Source of the DNA: UBA5314 sp040217815
GTDB lineage: Bacteria; Bacillota; Syntrophomonadia; Syntrophomonadales; Syntrophomonadaceae
DNA length: 64,000 nt
Assembly (NCBI GenBank): GCA_040217815.1
Contig: JBEHWI010000006.1
Location: 1-64,000 of the forward strand
Direction: 5' to 3'
Made by a program: the position numbers and the translations under genes. Below are positions 8,399-17,529 of this stretch, piece after piece. Below the pieces are notes generated by a model, which saw only the letters and a program-made list of their open reading frames with translations, was not told where the DNA came from and ran no database searches. Position 1 is the stretch's first letter. The number at the start of each line of letters is the position of its first letter.

Positions 8399-9067
8399 AC
8401 CTTTATAGCCTCAAATTCTGCATATATAACCCTATTGTAAGACTCGACCGCCTATAAGAAAAGTGTAATGCATTTTTTACCAGAGCGAGCGACGGAAGCG
8501 AAGCACCATCCAGGCACCACGATTTCATTTCGCTTTGCTCAAAAATATTATGATGAGCAAGGCGCGAGATAGTCCTGCGATTGAGGCGTACACTAGTACG
8601 TTGATTGAGCAGAACTGTCGAGCAACGCAGCTATTCGCTTTTGTCGACGGTCTGAGCCGACCTTAGGAAAGGCGGGCTTTATTTATTTCATAGTACGAAA
8701 CGGCTCCGCGAATTCTTACATGATTTATATATAATAACGAAAATTAAACGACAATTCCTTACCGCAACATTTAGAACATACGATCTCCAATAGCCCGATA
8801 TCGGAAACACAGGTGGACATGCCGGTGCCCTAATCGCCAACCCACCGGGCAGCTAATTATCAGCAAGTCCTGGAATTCGACAACCGAGTGAGTATCCGCG
8901 CCTTTATTTCCATTATTTGGTTTCTTGTCTTAGGACTAACCTACCATATTCTTAACTTTTCCATAATTAGCAGTACAATAGCATCGAATAATGATTTAAA
9001 ATTAGATAGACATGATATTGGCTGCCCGGAGCATGAGCTTTAATATATCTGGGGGAGGACCGTATAA
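8399..9067. other. Long gap: palindromic repeat copy A, then AT-rich leader of minDEC
   Basis: Bases 8470-8660 hold a dispersed palindromic repeat (separate entry). From 8690 to 9055 I see no convincing gene. A frame at about 8888-9043 could encode a short hydrophobic peptide starting with GTG (VSIRAFISIIWFLVLGLTYH), but it has no ribosome site. GGGGGAGG at 9051-9058 is the minD ribosome site. No riboswitch class was recognised. Confidence 0.4.
8548..8653 (+). repeat. Dispersed ~105-bp imperfect palindrome, copy A
   Basis: The core GCGATTGAGGCGTAC...GTTGATTGAGC is flanked by arms that pair imperfectly (GAGCAAGGCGCGAGATAG against the reverse of GCAACGCAGCTATTCGC). The same core occurs in opposite orientation at 41535-41650. 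It has no coding role and is either a REP/MITE-like element or a structured RNA. Confidence 0.7.
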
Positions 9068-9898
9068 ATGGGGAGTAAGGCCGTTGAAAACCAGGTTATC
9101 GTAGTTACATCAGGAAAAGGCGGGGTCGGGAAGACCACCACGGTTGCCAATGTGGCAACAGCTCTGGCTAGAAACGGATACAAGGTTGTGGTAACGGACC
9201 TGGATATTGGACTGAAAAAGCTGGACCTGATTATGGGTCTGGAAAACCGGGTCATTTATGATATAGTCCAGGTTATCGAGGGTGAATGCACCCTCAAACA
9301 GGCTCTTGTCAAGGATAAACGTTTTCCTGATCTCTACATGCTGCCCGCCGCCCAAACACGTAATAAGGACGACATCAGGCCCGATCAGGTGAAATCCCTC
9401 TGCGATGAACTACGGCCTGAATTCGACTACATCATCATCGACTGCCCGGCCGGGATAGAACAGGGTTTTAGGAACGCCATCGCCGCGGCTGACCAGGCTA
9501 TTGTTGTTACCAATCCGGAAGTTTCGGCCGTAAGAGATGCCGATCGGATAATCGGTATGTTGGAATCAGCTCAGTTTAAAGACATTCGTCTGGTTGTCAA
9601 TCGCCTGCGTCCCGATATGGTGAGAAGCGGCGACATGCTGAGCATTGAAGATTTACTTGAACACCTGTGCATAGACTTGCTCGGCGTGGTTCCGGAAGAC
9701 AAGCTGGTAGTGCCCTCCACTAACAAGGGCGAGCCTATCGTTCTAAACGAAAAATCTTCCGCCGCCGTGGCCTTTTCCAACATAGCCCGGCGCCTGATTG
9801 GAGAAGAAGTGGATTTTCCCAACTTTACTGAGAATGAGTCAGTCTGGACCAAGCTCAAAAGCCTGGGAAGAAACCTCTTGTCTGGGAAGGGGGCGTAG
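9068..9898 (+). CDS. minD: Septum site-determining ATPase MinD
   Basis: A membrane-cycling ATPase of the Min division-site system; it recruits MinC to block FtsZ assembly away from midcell. The deviant Walker A is SGKGGVGKTT (about 15-24), followed by VVTDLDIGLKKLD and the DCPAGIEQG switch region. The C-terminal amphipathic membrane-targeting helix is visible (VWTKLKSLGRNLL). At 276 residues it is full length. GGGGGAGG lies nine bases before the ATG. It is first in a minD-minE-minC operon with gaps of only 2 and 6 bases. Confidence 0.95.
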   Translation: MGSKAVENQVIVVTSGKGGVGKTTTVANVATALARNGYKVVVTDLDIGLKKLDLIMGLENRVIYDIVQVIEGECTLKQALVKDKRFPDLYMLPAAQTRNKDDIRPDQVKSLCDELRPEFDYIIIDCPAGIEQGFRNAIAAADQAIVVTNPEVSAVRDADRIIGMLESAQFKDIRLVVNRLRPDMVRSGDMLSIEDLLEHLCIDLLGVVPEDKLVVPSTNKGEPIVLNEKSSAAVAFSNIARRLIGEEVDFPNFTENESVWTKLKSLGRNLLSGKGA

Positions 9899-9900
9899 AC

Positions 9901-10149
9901 ATGTTGGATTTTCTAAAAAAGGTTTTTTCAAACGAAAAAACCAGCCGCACCCAGGCCAATGAACGCTTACGGGTCGTATTGACCCATGACCGGCTGGGCG
10001 CCTCGTCAGAGCTTATGGAAGTATTAAAAATTGAGATAATGGAGGTTATAGCCCGTCATGTGGAGATAGACGGCAACCCGGAGGTCAACCTGGTCAGTGA
10101 AGGTCGGCATTCGGCTCTGGACATAAATATTCCTTTAAAAGGCAGGTAA
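9901..10149 (+). CDS. minE: Min topological specificity factor MinE
   Basis: 82 residues. The N-terminal MLDFLKKVF is the membrane/MinD-contact segment; then comes the conserved RLRVVLTHDRLG and a C-terminal dimerisation domain (VNLVSEGRHSALDINIPL). It stimulates MinD ATPase and drives Min oscillation. It starts 2 bases after minD. Confidence 0.93.
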   Translation: MLDFLKKVFSNEKTSRTQANERLRVVLTHDRLGASSELMEVLKIEIMEVIARHVEIDGNPEVNLVSEGRHSALDINIPLKGR

Positions 10150-10155
10150 ACTCTA

Positions 10156-10755
10156 TTGGCAGTTAAGATTAAAGGCCTCAACAGCAGTCTGGTATTGACG
10201 TTTGATCAAACCGGCTTCGACAAGAACTATGAGTACTTACTTGAACGCATTTCTTCCAACCAGCAGTTGTTTAACGGATCGAAAGTAGTTTTTCAGGGGC
10301 CCGGACTCAGTACATACAGCCATGAACAGTTGATCTCCCTGCAGAAGATGTGTTTGGAACAGGGCATGGTCCTGCAAAACATTCAGGAAACCAGGCCCAT
10401 CAAGGCAGAAAAAAACGACAGGGATGTCAACATCCGGCGCAATGTGCGCAGCGGGCAGAAAATCCGCTCCGAAGGTTCAGTTGTGGTTTGGGGCGATGTT
10501 CACGAAAGTGCGGAAATTACCGCTGTCGAAGACATCGTTGTACTGGGGCGCCTGGAAGGCATAGCCCATGCCGGCTGCACCGGCGATATGAGCAGCGTCG
10601 TATTTGCCCTGCAGCTATCACCCAGCCAGATCCGCATAGGCAGTCGGGTGTCACGGGCGGTAGAGCGAAAACAAAAGACCGGTTATCCGGAAGTAGCTTA
10701 TTGGGATTCTGAAAACATATGCATTAAGGAGTATAATGCTAGAGATAAACGATAG
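10156..10755 (+). CDS. minC: Septum site-determining protein MinC
   Basis: An FtsZ polymerisation inhibitor activated by MinD. The N-terminal MinC_N domain spans about 1-95. The C-terminal beta-helix begins with NVRSGQKIRSEGSVVVWGDV, a clear family signature, and continues through VLGRLEGIAHAGCTGDMSS. At 199 residues it is slightly short but complete. The start is TTG at 10156 (MAVKIKGLN), with only a weak AAAGGCAGG ahead, so translation may depend on coupling to minE. It lies downstream of minDE rather than in the common minC-first order. Confidence 0.92.
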   Translation: MAVKIKGLNSSLVLTFDQTGFDKNYEYLLERISSNQQLFNGSKVVFQGPGLSTYSHEQLISLQKMCLEQGMVLQNIQETRPIKAEKNDRDVNIRRNVRSGQKIRSEGSVVVWGDVHESAEITAVEDIVVLGRLEGIAHAGCTGDMSSVVFALQLSPSQIRIGSRVSRAVERKQKTGYPEVAYWDSENICIKEYNARDKR

Positions 10756-10763
10756 GATGTGAG

Positions 10764-10910
10764 GGGCTGTCTTAAAAATCAGAAGTGGAGAAATATTGCC
10801 CCACAGCGAGTCTGAAAAGTTCATAAAAATTACGAGCCTGTACCACTTTTTTGTTGATACGGGCCTGTTTTTGGAAACTTGGTTTGTTAGTTACGGCCTT
10901 TGGAACAAGT
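10764..10910. other. Intergenic stretch with an IS-end-like sequence
   Basis: GGGGCTGTCTTAAAAA at about 10762-10777 resembles the outer ends of IS1182-type and related insertion sequences, but no transposase or partner end is seen. The segment also separates convergent minC and the AarF-like gene and must contain their termination signals; no strong hairpin is obvious. Confidence 0.25.
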
Positions 10911-12572
10911 TTAGGAGCGCAGTGAGGATAGGATAAAGACCAATAAGGCCCCCAACGCTACAACAAAGCCCGCTTCACCCAGGTAGGCGTATTTGGCCAG
11001 GATGGTGGGATGGCTGGCCGATACAATCAGTGATGAACCTATGAGGCCGCCGGCTATGATCAAGCTGGAACTGAGGCGGCTTATCAACTGGCTCATCTTC
11101 TTGCTCCCCTTATCGCTGAATCCCACCGTCATATGGATGTGAAAACGCCCCCGGCCCATGTTCCGGATAATCTGGTGAAAGTCAGCAGGCAGACCGCCCA
11201 GCGGCCTAATATCCCGGTAGTATTTGCGCCGGGCATAGGCATAGATGTTCTTGGGCTTCAGGCGCTCACGGAAAACCTTATCGGCCAGTGGTTCGGCCAC
11301 TTCCATGAAATTGAAGGTCGGATCCAGCTTTTTGCCCACTCCTTCAACAATTATCATGGCTTTCATCAACGAGGTCAGATAAGGCGGCATCTTGAGGTTA
11401 TAGCGATAGGCCAGAGCCATGATTTCTTTACGCAAACGGTCCATGTCCAGGCTTCCCAGATCGCTGGAAGCCACGCTCTCCACCAGGTCTTCCAAATCAT
11501 CCTGAAAGTCCTCGGAAGTCACCAGCTCCCCCACTATACCCATGTCGTGCAGGGTGGCCATCGATTTATCGGTATCCTTCTGAGATATAGCCAGAAGCAG
11601 TTCACCGATGTAGATGAGGCGATCGCCGCTCAATACACCTACTTCTCCAAAATCGATAAAGGCAATATGGTCTTCGTCGAGGGCCAAAATGTTGCCGGGG
11701 TGAGGGTCGGCCTGGAAGAGTCCGTGCACCATGACCTGGGTGAGGAAGGCTTCAGTCCCCAGGGCGGACAGTCTTTTACGGTTCCAGCCGCGTTTTTCCA
11801 GTTCCTGGAGGTCATTCACCTTCACCCCCACCAGATATTCCTCGGTAAGGATCCTGTCTGTGCAGTATTCCCAATGAACTCTGGGAATCACTACATTGTC
11901 ATTATCCACAAAGGCATTGTAAATGCGCTCCGTATTGCGCGCCTCCCGGGAGTAGTCCAGGGAGCGGAGCAGCATCTTGGCATAGTCCTCAATCATGGCC
12001 ACTGCGCCGATACGCCGGGCGGTATCGGAACGATGCTCGGCTATCCTGGCCAGGGCGGCAATGATCTCCAGGTCGTTTTGCACCTGGGAATATATATCCG
12101 GACGTTGTATCTTTACAATAACCTGTTCCCCGCTCTTGAGGCGGGCCAAGTGCACCTGGCCGATGGAAGCCGCCGCCAGGGGTTTCATATCAAATTCCGC
12201 AAAGACCTGCTCCGGCGGTCCCAGTTCATTGTGAAGCTGGCGAATCAAGTCTTCTTCCGACATGGGACGGACCCGGTCCTGTAGACGTTCCAATTGTTCA
12301 ATATAGGCGGGAGGTAGTAGATCAGGACGGGTGCTTAAGAGCTGACCCAGTTTTACAAAGGTGGGGCCCAATTCGGTCAAAGCCCGGCGTGCCCTCACCG
12401 CCAGTAGCTGGTCGGTTTCCCGCTCGCAGGTTATTATACTGCGCCGGTCAGACAGGGGCGCCAGGTTGTTTAAACCCAGACGCTGCACCAGATAGCCCAA
12501 CCCGTTTTTGACCAGGACCGCGACTATCTGTCTTCTCCTTCTTATATGCCTGATACTCTGGCGTAGACTCAA
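10911..12572 (-). CDS. AarF/UbiB (ABC1) family protein kinase-like membrane protein
   Basis: An atypical kinase-fold protein linked in the family to quinone/isoprenoid lipid homeostasis through ATPase or kinase-like activity. It shows KLGQLLSTRPDLLP (KxGQ motif), the Ala-rich loop AAASIGQVHLA, KIQRP (Lys), ADPHPGNIL (catalytic loop) and FIDFGEVG (DFG-like). Two C-terminal hydrophobic segments (about 500-550) anchor it in the membrane. At 553 residues it has the usual length. The TTG start at 12572 is supported by GAGGGGG eight bases ahead. It is monocistronic and convergent with minDEC. Substrate unknown. Confidence 0.9.
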   Translation of the reverse strand: MSLRQSIRHIRRRRQIVAVLVKNGLGYLVQRLGLNNLAPLSDRRSIITCERETDQLLAVRARRALTELGPTFVKLGQLLSTRPDLLPPAYIEQLERLQDRVRPMSEEDLIRQLHNELGPPEQVFAEFDMKPLAAASIGQVHLARLKSGEQVIVKIQRPDIYSQVQNDLEIIAALARIAEHRSDTARRIGAVAMIEDYAKMLLRSLDYSREARNTERIYNAFVDNDNVVIPRVHWEYCTDRILTEEYLVGVKVNDLQELEKRGWNRKRLSALGTEAFLTQVMVHGLFQADPHPGNILALDEDHIAFIDFGEVGVLSGDRLIYIGELLLAISQKDTDKSMATLHDMGIVGELVTSEDFQDDLEDLVESVASSDLGSLDMDRLRKEIMALAYRYNLKMPPYLTSLMKAMIIVEGVGKKLDPTFNFMEVAEPLADKVFRERLKPKNIYAYARRKYYRDIRPLGGLPADFHQIIRNMGRGRFHIHMTVGFSDKGSKKMSQLISRLSSSLIIAGGLIGSSLIVSASHPTILAKYAYLGEAGFVVALGALLVFILSSLRS

Positions 12573-12793
12573 ATCATTAGCCCCCTCATAGAGGATGTTT
12601 TCATATCTTCTTGTTTAGTATTCTAGCAAGGCTATCGATCTCCTTTATACAGTCCTGTCATCTGCCCCAAACAGTGGTAAAATCGGATAGAATGCAGATA
12701 ATAAAAGATGCAAAGTTTTAGCCTTTAAGCCATGGAAAAGTATGCTATTATAATCATTAATAGCCGCCGAAATGGGAGAATGGAGGGATATCA

Positions 12794-13774
12794 ATGAAAA
12801 AATGGGTTGCAGTTATGCTGGTCTTGATTGTAGCTGCTGCCGGGATCTGGTACTGGAAATCAGGGCAGGCCAAAACACCGGGTCCGTCAAACGTAAAACA
12901 GGAGGTTAACCTGATTAACCCGGTTGGTCCTGCTGTTATTCCGGTAATAGCACTGGATAAAGGCAAGGTAAGCGGTGATGTAACCACCAAAGTCAAGTAC
13001 TGGAAAAACAACGACGAAGTCATAGCCATGCTTTCCAAAGGCGATGCTGATTTCGCGGTCTTGCCCCTTACCCAGGCTGCCAATCTCTATGCCAGTCAAA
13101 AAGACCTGGTATTATTGGGTGTGCATGAATGGAAGGTATTTTATCTGGTGGGCAGTCAAAACGCCACCTTTGACGGTTGGAAATCCCTTAAGGGGAAGAG
13201 CGTATATACGCCTCCCAGCAAAGGCCAGACCGTCGATGTGCTTATGCGAGCCGCCATAACCAAAGAGGGGCTAAAGCCGGATGAGGATGTAAAAATTCTC
13301 TACGCCGCCCCTGCTGAAATAGTCGCCCTGTTCCAATCGGGCAAAATAGAATATGCTGCCCTGCCAGAACCCTATGCTACTGCTGCCATGGCTTCCGACA
13401 AAGGGAAAATCGTGCTGGATTTCCAAAAATTCTGGGCTCAATTGACCGGAGGGGCGGAGCGAATTCCGGTTGCCGGCCTGTTTGTTAAAAAAGCTTACCT
13501 GGACGCCCATCCCAATGAAACCAAAGCAGTTGAGAAACTCCTGACTGACTCAACCAACTGGGGCAACCAGAATGTTGACCAGGCTATAGACCTATCAAAA
13601 GACCTTATCGCCACCACCCCGGCCATCATGAAAAGCGCGCTGCAGCGAATCGACTTCCACTACGTCCCCTCGCGGGAAGCCAAACCGGAGGTTGATGTAT
13701 TCTTGACGAAAATGAAAGAACTGTATAACCCGGGGATTTCCGCTGTTCCAGATGCCGGTTTTTATGCTTCATGA
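12794..13774 (+). CDS. ABC transporter substrate-binding protein (SsuA/TauA/NMT1-like)
   Basis: The extracytoplasmic ligand-binding component of an importer for sulfonate, nitrate, thiamine-precursor or similar small anions. The N-terminal hydrophobic segment (KKWVAVMLVLIVAAAGIWYW) has no lipobox Cys, so it is probably anchored by an uncleaved signal. The body has the two-lobe SsuA/NMT1 pattern, with FDGWKSLKGKSVYTP and AALPEPYATAAM. GGAGGG precedes the ATG. It overlaps the permease gene by 4 bases. The ligand cannot be deduced. Confidence 0.88.
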   Translation: MKKWVAVMLVLIVAAAGIWYWKSGQAKTPGPSNVKQEVNLINPVGPAVIPVIALDKGKVSGDVTTKVKYWKNNDEVIAMLSKGDADFAVLPLTQAANLYASQKDLVLLGVHEWKVFYLVGSQNATFDGWKSLKGKSVYTPPSKGQTVDVLMRAAITKEGLKPDEDVKILYAAPAEIVALFQSGKIEYAALPEPYATAAMASDKGKIVLDFQKFWAQLTGGAERIPVAGLFVKKAYLDAHPNETKAVEKLLTDSTNWGNQNVDQAIDLSKDLIATTPAIMKSALQRIDFHYVPSREAKPEVDVFLTKMKELYNPGISAVPDAGFYAS

Positions 13775-14517
13775 AACCCTGGATACGCTCTTTCCTGGGG
13801 ATAGTACTTTTTATCGGGCTCTGGGAGGCCCTGTCCCGACTGCTTGACAAAAGCTTGATATTGCCAAGACCCGGAATCGTCTTCCGGGTCTTGGGCCAAT
13901 TGCTTGTTCAAGTAAATACATACAATACTGCACTGCAGACCGCCTGGAAGGTTCTTTTAGCCCTGGGCCTGGTTTTGATTCTGGGTGTTTTTCTCGGCCT
14001 GCTCCTGGGCTTAGTGAAGCCTCTCAACGATATGTCACGCCCAATTATCATGGTTATACAGGCAGTGCCGGTTATCTCCTGGCTTTCTCTGGTCATATTT
14101 ACCTGGGGCATAAGCTGGGAGGGCCCGGTTTTTATTGCCTTTTTATCCCTGCTGCCGACAGCCATTTTGACGACTATTGCCGGGGTGCAGAATTTGGACC
14201 GCAGGCTGCTGGAGATGGCCCGTATCTACCGGGTCCCCTGGCTAAGAGTATTAAAAGAAATCTATCTCGGCTCCCTGCTGCCCTTCTTTATAGCTGTCGT
14301 AGATGTCTCTTTGGGTCAGGCCTGGAAAGTAATCCTGGTGGCTGAATTTCTATGTGGGGATCAGGGGCTAGGAGTGCAGATATCCTGGGCCAGGCAGTTG
14401 TTTAACATTCCAGGCGTCTATGCCTATACCCTTCTGGCGGTGATTCTGGGGATGCTTACGGAACGCGTGATCAAATACTATCTGGGAAAGGTGAAAAAAA
14501 GATGGGCGCCAGCGTAA
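13771..14517 (+). CDS. ABC transporter permease (SsuC/TauC-like)
   Basis: 248 residues with about six membrane spans and the binding-protein-dependent transport motif (EMARIYRVPWLRVLKEIYLG, the EAA loop that contacts the ATPase). It starts at an ATGA overlap with the binding-protein gene, and its end overlaps the ATPase start by 16 bases, so the three genes are translationally coupled. Confidence 0.9.
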   Translation: MKPWIRSFLGIVLFIGLWEALSRLLDKSLILPRPGIVFRVLGQLLVQVNTYNTALQTAWKVLLALGLVLILGVFLGLLLGLVKPLNDMSRPIIMVIQAVPVISWLSLVIFTWGISWEGPVFIAFLSLLPTAILTTIAGVQNLDRRLLEMARIYRVPWLRVLKEIYLGSLLPFFIAVVDVSLGQAWKVILVAEFLCGDQGLGVQISWARQLFNIPGVYAYTLLAVILGMLTERVIKYYLGKVKKRWAPA

Positions 14518-15197
14518 CTGTAGAGGAAGCCTCTAAAAATTTTGGAACACTTCAGGTTATTGACCGCTGGAGCCTTAATATAAGCGGTGGTGAACGGCTG
14601 GTTATCCTGGGGCCTTCCGGAGCCGGTAAGACTACTTTTCTGCGCCTGATCGCCGGTCTGGAAAACCTCACATCCGGAAGTATTAGGGTCAGCAGCAAAC
14701 AGGTGGGATTCGTTTTCCAGGAGCCCCGCCTGATTCCCTGGCGGACCGTTAACCAAAACCTGCTTTTCGTGAATCAGGAAGCGGATGTTGATAGAATGCT
14801 TTCCAAGCTCAAACTAACCGGCTTTGAAAACTACCTGCCCGCCCAACTGAGCGGTGGCATGCAACAGCGGGTCAACCTGGCCCGGGCCTTGATCGTAGAC
14901 CCCCGCCTGCTCATCCTGGATGAAGCCTTTGGCTCCCTGGACCTCAGGGTAAAACTGAGTATAATACGAGATATCATTGACCAGTGGCAGGAAAAACGGT
15001 TTACTATGGTAGCTGTCACTCACGACTTGAAGGAAGCCCTCTGTATTGCGGATTCCATCTTGATAGTATCCAGCCGCCCTTCCCGAATTGTGCATCGTTT
15101 TTCTGTAGACTTGGAAAGGGGCCATCGGGCTTTTACCGATCCGGAACTGCTGCGGCTGGAATCGGAACTGCTTTCCATAATGTCGGAAATACAGTAG
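14502..15197 (+). CDS. ABC transporter ATP-binding protein (SsuB/TauB-like)
   Basis: Cytosolic ATPase, 231 residues. Walker A GPSGAGKTT (about 39-47), Q-loop FQEPRLIPW, signature LSGGMQQRVNLARAL, Walker B LLILDEAFGSLD and the switch His in VAVTHD are all intact. AAAGGTG lies ahead of the ATG inside the permease gene. It is the last gene of the importer operon. Confidence 0.93.
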   Translation: MGASVTVEEASKNFGTLQVIDRWSLNISGGERLVILGPSGAGKTTFLRLIAGLENLTSGSIRVSSKQVGFVFQEPRLIPWRTVNQNLLFVNQEADVDRMLSKLKLTGFENYLPAQLSGGMQQRVNLARALIVDPRLLILDEAFGSLDLRVKLSIIRDIIDQWQEKRFTMVAVTHDLKEALCIADSILIVSSRPSRIVHRFSVDLERGHRAFTDPELLRLESELLSIMSEIQ

Positions 15198-15199
15198 CC

Positions 15200-15215
15200 A
15201 ATAGGCTAGCCTATT
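15200..15215. repeat. Perfect 16-bp palindrome between convergent genes
   Basis: AATAGGCT/AGCCTATT spans the stop codon of the LysE-type gene and lies 3 bases after the ATPase stop. It may assist termination from both sides. Confidence 0.45.
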
Positions 15216-15847
15216 AATCCCCGGTAGATAAAAAATACACCCATTCCCACCAAAAAGATTCCACAGGCTAAAAGGATATAATTATAGACGCGCTGGCTGA
15301 AAAAACGGCGCCCCTCGGCTATAAGTACAGCTATGAACGCGTACCAGGCCAGATCGGCCAGAATATGACCGCTGAAAAATGCAGCCATGCCCAACCAGCC
15401 CTGCTGCAGGGCTATGGTAAGATAGCCCAGACCAATAGTTGCCCACCAGATCGACCAGTAAGGGTTGGATACGCTGACCAGCACACCGGCCAAAACCGGA
15501 TTAAGTCCTGAAGATCGCGCCTTTCCTCCGCCGTCCAGCTTAAGCTGTCCGGCGGCTGCCTGGCGACTCATGCTATAGCCCAGGTAAAGCAGAAATGCCC
15601 CTCCCAACAGAGCGATCACCTGGGTAACCAGAGGCTTTTGGATAAAGGATAAAAGCCCTGCAGCCAGACCTATAACCAGGAGTAATTCCAGGAAAGCATG
15701 GCCCAGGATTAAAAGGGGACCGGCCGTCCAGCCCCGCCGGGCGCTCTCAGCTATGGTGGTTGACAAAAGCGGACCGGGCATCATAGCCCCGGATAAGGCA
15801 ATAATAAAAGCACTTATAAAAAGGCCGGCCAAACTCAAGTTAACCAT
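15206..15847 (-). CDS. LysE/RhtB-family amino acid exporter
   Basis: 213 residues with about six membrane spans. The N-terminal half has the LysE signature (GAMMPGPLLSTTIAESARRGW) and GHAFLELLLVIGL. The family exports amino acids or similar small solutes. ATG at 15847 is only one base after GAAAGGGA, so the in-frame TTG at 15838 (nine-base spacing) may be the true start. Substrate unknown. Confidence 0.85.
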   Translation of the reverse strand: MVNLSLAGLFISAFIIALSGAMMPGPLLSTTIAESARRGWTAGPLLILGHAFLELLLVIGLAAGLLSFIQKPLVTQVIALLGGAFLLYLGYSMSRQAAAGQLKLDGGGKARSSGLNPVLAGVLVSVSNPYWSIWWATIGLGYLTIALQQGWLGMAAFFSGHILADLAWYAFIAVLIAEGRRFFSQRVYNYILLACGIFLVGMGVFFIYRGLIG

Positions 15848-15965
15848 TCCCTTTCTAGATTTTCATGACATTTACCATTATAGCATCTCCCCGACCAGGC
15901 CATATGGTTTAAAGCCCCGGCCGGATTGAAAACTCAGAAAGGGTATTTGGCCCCCGGGCAAGAAG

Positions 15966-16160
15966 CTATTTACCTGGGTATTGATAGGTGCTCCGGGAAT
16001 TTACTTCAGCCACCACCAGTTCATCATCTTCGAAATAGCTTAACTCTTCGTTAAAATCGGGTCTGAATACCTCGTCAAGCTGGCGATCCTCCTTGACAAA
16101 GAAATCTCCCCCATAGGTGCTGCCATCTTCCAGTTCAATGTTGCCGTGAATCCAGGGCAT
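15966..16160 (-). CDS. Hypothetical acidic protein, 64 aa
   Basis: Start MPWIHGNIELEDGSTYGG, chosen because GGGAGG lies seven bases before this ATG; an upstream in-frame ATG lacks a site. The protein is strongly acidic (ELEDGS, DEVFRPDFNEELSYFEDDELVVAEV) with no Cys and no membrane span. No family recognised. Confidence 0.6.
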   Translation of the reverse strand: MPWIHGNIELEDGSTYGGDFFVKEDRQLDEVFRPDFNEELSYFEDDELVVAEVNSRSTYQYPGK

Positions 16161-16330
16161 ATGATGTCCTCCCTTCATTTTTCCTTAGGCTTTACCGCCA
16201 GACTGCTCATTATTAGTAAAAATCTCACTTTCGCAGTTGAGTAAAAATTTGTGTCAATAACAATATTGAACTTGCTCTTTTCTAAGAAACGGAAAATAAT
16301 AGATCATTGATACCTAAGGCTGGTGATTGT

Positions 16331-17521
16331 ATGCAGGAAGCTCAGCTCCCCAAATCCAACCTCTATACCCTATTTTTATCGATTCTGCTAGTAGGTATGG
16401 GCTTTAGTATCATCATACCGGTCTTGCCCTTTTATGCCAAAAATATGGGCGCCAGCGCATTTCAGCTGGGACTGTTGATGACCGTGTACGCGCTCTGCCA
16501 GTTCATTTTCTCTCCTATCTGGGGGCGTTACTCGGATCGGGTGGGACGCCGCCCGGTACTACTAGCCGGTCTACTAGGTTTCGCCTTTACTTTCTTTTGT
16601 TTTGCTTTCGCCACCCATCTATGGATGCTTTACGTCATCCGTATCGCCGGTGGTATATTTTCCTGCGCCACCCTTCCTACTGCAATGGCGGTGGTGGGTG
16701 ACAGCACCAGTGTTGATAAACGTGCCTCTCATATGGGGCTAATGGGCGCTTCAATGGGTATGGGGATGATTATGGGCCCGGCTATCGGGGGAATGCTGTC
16801 CCACTATTCTCTGAGCTTGCCTTTTCTCTTTGCCGGACTGCTCTGTTTCCTAAACTTTGTGGCCGTATTCATCTGGGTGAAGGAATCCCATACCAGGAGA
16901 GGTGAGGCAAACCCCGGGATAAAAACCGCCTCCCTCATCAGCAGTTTGAAAACGCCCCTGGCCGCTTACTTTATTATTATGCTGCTGATAAGCATTGCCG
17001 ATGCCAGCCACCAGGGCACTTTTGCCTTATATGTTAAAGACCGGGCCAATTTTAATTCCGTACAAACCGGCTGGGCTTTTACCCTGGCCGGATTGGGTAC
17101 GGTTCTGGCCCAGGGGCTGATTTTGGGAAGGATGACGAACCGGGTGGGGGAAGAAAGGACTGCCAAAACCGGTATTTTGGTTATGGGAGCGAGTTTCGCC
17201 CTGTTTCTCTATGCAGACAATTTCTTGAAGGTTATGGCCTGTATGGGCATATATGCACTCGGTGTGGGGCTTATCCGTCCTGCCTTGAACTCAAGGATTT
17301 CCAAGCAAGCAACTGATAGCCAGGGAAGCACCCTGGGAATCTTGCAGAGTTATGACAGCCTGGGACGGGTTATCGGACCATCTATAGGCGGGTGGCTGCT
17401 GGATATAAACCTGGCCTATGCCTACGTTTTCGCCACGGTGTTCGCCCTGCTGGGAATGGTGGTGATCAGTGCCTTTATGAAGAGGAGTCAGGAAGAAGGG
17501 ACTCCCTCGGAGTCCTTTTAA
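16331..17521 (+). CDS. MFS multidrug/metabolite efflux transporter
   Basis: 396 residues with 12 predicted spans. Motif A is GRYSDRVGRRPVLL between TM2 and TM3, and motif C-like glycines (MGASMGMGMIMGPAIGG) lie in TM5, typical of drug:H+ antiporters. ATG 16331 is preferred over an upstream TTG; the ribosome site is weak. The last codons fold into a terminator (17499-17519). Substrate cannot be inferred. Confidence 0.88.
   Translation: MQEAQLPKSNLYTLFLSILLVGMGFSIIIPVLPFYAKNMGASAFQLGLLMTVYALCQFIFSPIWGRYSDRVGRRPVLLAGLLGFAFTFFCFAFATHLWMLYVIRIAGGIFSCATLPTAMAVVGDSTSVDKRASHMGLMGASMGMGMIMGPAIGGMLSHYSLSLPFLFAGLLCFLNFVAVFIWVKESHTRRGEANPGIKTASLISSLKTPLAAYFIIMLLISIADASHQGTFALYVKDRANFNSVQTGWAFTLAGLGTVLAQGLILGRMTNRVGEERTAKTGILVMGASFALFLYADNFLKVMACMGIYALGVGLIRPALNSRISKQATDSQGSTLGILQSYDSLGRVIGPSIGGWLLDINLAYAYVFATVFALLGMVVISAFMKRSQEEGTPSESF
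17499..17519 (+). terminator. Terminator embedded in the 3' end of the MFS gene
   Basis: GGACTCC-CTC-GGAGTCC followed by TTTTA. The hairpin is coding sequence (residues EGTPSES) and the T-run contains the stop codon. Confidence 0.65.
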
Positions 17522-17529
17522 GGCATGCT

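Noticed and set aside
8760..9055. Possible riboswitch or leader RNA upstream of minD
   Set aside because: I tried c-di-GMP, THF, cobalamin and others by eye; none fits.
10762..10777. GGGGCTGTCTTAAAAA as an insertion-sequence end
   Set aside because: Only one end-like sequence; no transposase or partner end found, so not called as a mobile element.
11133..12284. 383-codon frame antisense to the AarF-like gene
   Set aside because: Shadow of the real gene: the opposite strand carries all family motifs, and this frame has no domain or ribosome site.
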